Shown here: positions 58,136-64,000 of the stretch, in pieces | How positions within the stretch are numbered: the stretch's first letter is position 1 | Layout of the letters: each line of letters starts with the position of its first letter | DNA from: Spiroplasma taiwanense CT-1 | GTDB taxonomy: Bacteria; Bacillota_I; Bacilli_A; Mycoplasmatales; Mycoplasmataceae | Length of the DNA: 64,000 nucleotides | Reading direction: 5' to 3' | NCBI RefSeq assembly: GCF_000439435.1 | Contig: NC_021846.1 | Location: forward strand, 992,001-1,056,000 | Made by a program: the position numbers and the translations under genes | The notes under the pieces: model-generated | What the model was told of the DNA's origin: nothing | Databases searched by the model: none | Seen by the model: only the letters and a program-made list of their open reading frames with translations

Positions 58136-59693
58136 TGTTATTAATCTCCTTTTTGTTGTTGAACTTTTCAATAATGATTTTTTTATCATATTTAAATCAA
58201 TTTTTCGGATTTAATCTCAAATAAAAATCATTATTTTCTATGTCATGAAATGAAATAATCGCTTCATTTATAATTCAAACTACTGCTATAATAACAACAA
58301 AAACAAATCACATAATAGGACCTAGTAAATTTCCATCAACTAAAGTTTTGATGATATTTAAATAATATATATCATCATTAAAATTAACATTGAAACAGAA
58401 ATAATTGAAGTTACAAAACCACCCTTTACAGGTTTTACTTCAATTTTTTTTGTTTTTCTATTTCTTAATACACTAATTATCATTGAAATATATATTAAAT
58501 AAACCAAAATTATTGATGTATCTGACGATAAATATGATGTTTCTAAATAACTTTTACCCTCTGGATTATCCCAAGTAATAATTAAACTACTTGAAACAAA
58601 ACTTACAAAAAATATTAGAACAATTATTAATGATATATAATCTGATTTTAACTTACTTAAATTAGGATTTTCTTTATTACCCAAGTAAATAAATAAATTT
58701 TTCTTCTATAGAAGATTTTAAAATTAAAGGATAAATTACACTATAAGCATTAACCATTGTTAATAAAGTTAGTGTAATTACTAGTTTAAAAGCAAAATCT
58801 GCTTTTGGATTTTTTGAAAAAAAATCAAGAATATTACCATCTGTTGCACCTATGAAAATTGCAACAGTTATTACTAAATAAAAAATAGCCACCGCTATGA
58901 TTCCTGTCATCATTGCTGGAGCAACCACTTCTTTATGTTAACAATCTTTTTGAATTGATGCAGAATCTAAAAACCCATCAAAAGCAAACATAATTGGAAC
59001 CATTGTTGCAAAAAAACTGTTAATTGAAAAAGGCTGATATGTGTTGTTTGGATTAAAAGAATTTTCATTACCTTGTGCAAAAAAAACTATTCCTAATATA
59101 AGAACAATTAATAAGGGAATGAATTTTAAAAAAGATAAAATTGTTTGCAAAATCCTTACTGGTTTTTCGGAATAAATATTCATTAATTGAAAGCCAACTA
59201 AAAGAAATGTTGCAAAAAATATTTCAATTGTTATTTGAATATCAGGTTTTAAAAATAAATCTCAACTATCAATTCCATTATTTAATTCATATATAACCTT
59301 TATTGCATCAAATAAACTACTAGTTGTAAATAAAGAACCAATAATAACTAATATAGGCATATAAATAATTGCATATAAAATTGTAACTAATGAGCCATAT
59401 CTTCTGCCCACAAATCTTCCTGATCAAGAAGTTAATGTATTGTGTTCACCTTTTTTAGATGAAGAGGAAACTTCAATAAAAGTTACCATCATTAAACAGC
59501 AAAACACACCCATTAAGCTTCAAACAGATAATGCAACCCAAAGATTATTACCTGCCATAGCCAAAACACCATTTTCTCCAGCGTTTTTTAAATAAATTCC
59601 ACCTCCAACAACAATTCCAAAAACCATTGAAAATACTGTTAAAAATTCAAATATTTTATTTTTTGTTTTATTTTTTTTATTAATTTTTGTCAT
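58110..59693 (-). pseudogene. Broken tandem copy of the APC permease
   Basis: About 1.58 kb with strong similarity to 56567-58135, including an identical-looking TM1 (VFGIVVGGGIYL). Starting at the ATG at 59693 after GAGGTC, the frame is ended by a TAA at 58938-58940 where the intact copy has GAA (DC-E-HKE becomes DC-stop-HKE). Near 58680 one extra G shifts the frame, and near 58370 the frame shifts back. The original C-terminus (WFKYDKK...) runs to TAA at 58110 and overlaps the start of the next gene. Residual homology is continuous, so the decay is recent. Confidence 0.85.
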
Positions 59694-59696
59694 AAA

Positions 59697-61568
59697 TTAG
59701 ACCTCATTATATTTCTTTTTTAAATGAAATAACAGCATCTGAATATCTGCAGGATTAACTCCAGTTATTCTAGAAGCTTGACCGATTGAAACTGGTTTAA
59801 CTTTTTCAAGTTTTTGTCTTGCTTCTAACGCAATATTTTCTACATTTCTATAATTAATATCAATTGGAATTTTCTTATTTTCCAATTTTACAAATTTTTC
59901 AATCATTTCATTTTCTTTTTTTATATAACCATGAAATCTAATCATTATTAATAAAATTTCTAATTGTTGTTTTGATAAATAATTTAATTGCTTTACATGT
60001 TTTTTAAAAATTTTCATTTCAACTTTTGGTTGTTTTAATATTTCATATGCACTAAATCCTTGTTGCAAATTTGCTTGGTCTTTTTCTTTTAATTCAACTG
60101 CCAATTCGCTTTTTGGAGTAAATCTAATTGTTTTTAAAAGTTCAATCGTATCATAAATTTGTTTTTCAAAATTTAGAAAATCTTTATAATCTTTTTCAGA
60201 AATTAATCCCATTTCATACCCATATTTTTTTAGTCTAATTTCTGAATTGTCATTTCTTAGTGTTAATCTGTTTTCAGCTCTACTTGTAAGCAATCTATAT
60301 GGTTCAACAACACCTTTATTAATTAAGTCATCTATCATAACACCAATATATGATTCACTTCTTTTTAAAATTAAAGGTTCTTTAAATTCTAATTTTCTAG
60401 CAGCATTTATTCCTGCAATTAATCCCTGACCCGCTGCTTCTTCATATCCACTTGTTCCATTTATTTGACCAGCCAAAAATAAATTTTCAATCATTTTTAA
60501 TTCCAAAGATAACTTTAACTGTTGAGGATCTATACAATCATATTCAATTGCATATGCTCACTTATCAACAATAACATTTTCAAAACCTGGAAGACTTCTT
60601 AACATTTTATCTTGAATTTCAATAGGCATTGATGTTGAAAAACCTTGAACATAAAAAGTATCAAGTTCTTTTGCTTCTGGTTCCAAAAATATTTGATGTC
60701 TTTCTTTTAAATTAAATCTAACAATTTTATCTTCAAAACTTGGACAATACCTTGGACCAACTGACTCAATTTCACCCGAATACATTGCAGATTTACTCAA
60801 ATTATCTTCAATTATTTTTTTAGTTTCTAATGTTGAATGAATTAAATAACAAACCTCTTGTTTTTCAATTGGAGTAAATTTTGATGTTGAAAAAGAAAAA
60901 GCTAATTTATCATCAGTTCCAGGTTCAATAGATGCTTTTCTTAAATCAATTGAGCTTTTTTTTACCCTTGGAGGAGTTCCTGTTTTGAATCTAAAAGTTT
61001 TTAAATTTAATTTTTGAAAAGTTTTACTAAGTGATTTGGTCGTTATTTCTCCATTTGGGCCACTTTCAAATTTTTCTTGTCCTCTGTGAATCAAACTTGA
61101 AAGATAAGTTCCTGTTGTCAAAACAACAGCAAAACAATTTATTATTAAACCACTTTCCAATAAAACACCTTTAATTTTGTTTTTATCATCTAATAAAATA
61201 TCTTTCACAATGTCAACAACAAGCTGAAGATTTTTTTGACTTTTAATCTTACTTTGCATATATTTTGAATATTCAATTTTATCCGATTGTGCTCTTAAAG
61301 CTCAAATACCGGGTCCTCTTGAAGAATTTAATAATTTTATTTGTAGTGCAGTTGCATCTGCTGCTTTTGCCATTTCCCCACCGAGTGCATCAATTTCTCT
61401 TACAACTATACCTTTAGCTGGTCCTCCAATTGAAGGATTACAGGGCATTGTTGCTATTTTATCCTCATATAAGTTTATTAATATAGTTTTTTTACCCATT
61501 CTAGCTGATGCAAGAGCTGCTTCAACACCAGCATGACCAGCACCAACTACTACAATATCAGCTCACAT
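59697..61568 (-). CDS. mnmG: tRNA uridine-5-carboxymethylaminomethyl modification enzyme MnmG
   Basis: The 623-residue FAD protein modifies wobble U34 with MnmE. It starts [25 protein letters not shown]; codon 2 is TGA. The FAD motif, [13 protein letters not shown] and [11 protein letters not shown] with the catalytic Cys are all present, and the C-terminal helical tRNA domain includes [11 protein letters not shown]. Length is normal. AAAGG precedes the ATG. Confidence 0.97.
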
Positions 61569-61589
61569 AAAAGCACGCCTTTCTATATA

Positions 61590-63630
<2,041 letters not shown>

Positions 63631-63631
<1 letters not shown>

Positions 63632-64000
63632 TATTTTGTCATTACCTTTCTAAACATTTTATCTATATTTCTTGTAAAAATACTCAAATTAAATAAATTA
63701 TTTAATTCATTTTCTGAAGAAATAAATTTTAAAATTCCCTTTTCTAAAAGAATTTCTTTAAATTCTTTATTTGTTTTTTGACATTCTAAAGTGCATTCTT
63801 GAATAAAATCATAAATTTCTTCTCTTGAAAAATCATATTTTATAAGTATATAAGTTAATATTCTTTGACTAAAAAATATTCCTTTTTGCTCTGAAATATG
63901 TCTAGTAATATTCTCATGATTTATAACTAAATCATCTATAGTGTTTGTCATTCTTTTTATTACATATACTATTATATTATAAATATCTGGTAATATTAAT
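63631..64000 (-). CDS. purB: Adenylosuccinate lyase, C-terminal part (cut by window edge)
   Basis: Only the C-terminal 122 residues are in the window. LPDIYNIIVYVIKRMTN and ISEQKGIFFSQRILTYILIKYDFSREEIYDFIQ are the C-terminal domain of PurB, which cleaves adenylosuccinate to AMP and fumarate. The frame is open through the edge at 64000, so the ATG at 63951 is internal and not the start. Its TAA overlaps the ATG of the HPRT-like gene. Confidence 0.88.

Overview
The window (64 kb, strongly A+T-rich) comes from a wall-less mollicute of the Entomoplasmatales, most likely a Spiroplasma or a close relative. TGA is read as tryptophan throughout: rplD, alaS, pdhA, fusA, mnmG (second codon) and almost every other gene run through TGA and stop only at TAA or TAG. 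Only release factor 1 (prfA) is present. Very large FtsX-type ABC permeases, a pyruvate dehydrogenase operon whose E3 carries a lipoyl domain, an ispF gene of the MEP pathway and RNA polymerase delta fit Spiroplasma. The genus is an inference. Nearly all genes lie on the minus strand; the exceptions are a HAD phosphatase plus peroxiredoxin pair and one membrane protein.

Layout. 1-1.3 kb: start of the S10 operon (rpsJ, rplC, rplD running off the left edge). 1.4-10.4 kb: two giant FtsX-type permease genes, the first a pseudogene (three frameshifts and an in-frame TAA), the second intact at 1675 residues. 10.5-13.5 kb: alaS and a small cysteine-rich protein. 13.5-19.9 kb: the lplA-pdhA-pdhB-pdhC-pdhD operon. 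20.1-21.5 kb: plus-strand HAD phosphatase and peroxiredoxin. 21.5-22.5 kb: no intact gene, only an eroded IS3-type transposase. 22.5-26.3 kb: pepF, pepA and a GIY-YIG nuclease. 26.3-30.8 kb: tuf, fusA, rpsG, rpsL.

30.8-38.5 kb is the least ordinary region. It holds an unrecognised 247-aa gene, a divergent plus-strand gene with a possible winged helix and one membrane segment, and a five-gene minus-strand operon: a 491-aa soluble protein, an 828-aa protein with membrane segments and a long acidic repeat-bearing tail, a RecB/Cas4-like PD-(D/E)XK nuclease, an ECF-S-like membrane protein and a 66-aa coiled-coil protein. 38.4-45.2 kb is a second operon: a protein built like an ABC ATPase that has lost its ATP-binding motifs, a DHH/DHHA1 phosphoesterase, tdk, prfA, prmC and an eight-helix membrane protein.

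45.2-49.9 kb: rpmE, a YczE-like membrane protein, a 57-aa helix-turn-helix protein, fba, pyrG and rpoE. 49.9-56.5 kb: an HD phosphohydrolase, gltX, ispF, ychF, parB, parA and rsmG. 56.5-64 kb: an intact APC permease, a broken tandem copy of it, mnmG, metG, an HPRT-family protein with altered PRPP-loop residues, and the 3' end of purB. The rsmG-parAB-mnmG grouping recalls the origin-proximal block of many bacteria, but no dnaA, DnaA boxes or parS were recognised.

The strongest unusual observations are the ABC-ATPase-like protein without catalytic motifs (43.3-45.2 kb), the lineage-specific five-gene operon, the HPRT homologue with a changed active site, near-identical lipoyl domains in E2 and E3, hairpins just before the Shine-Dalgarno sites of both ribosomal operons, and two transporter genes decaying beside intact paralogues.
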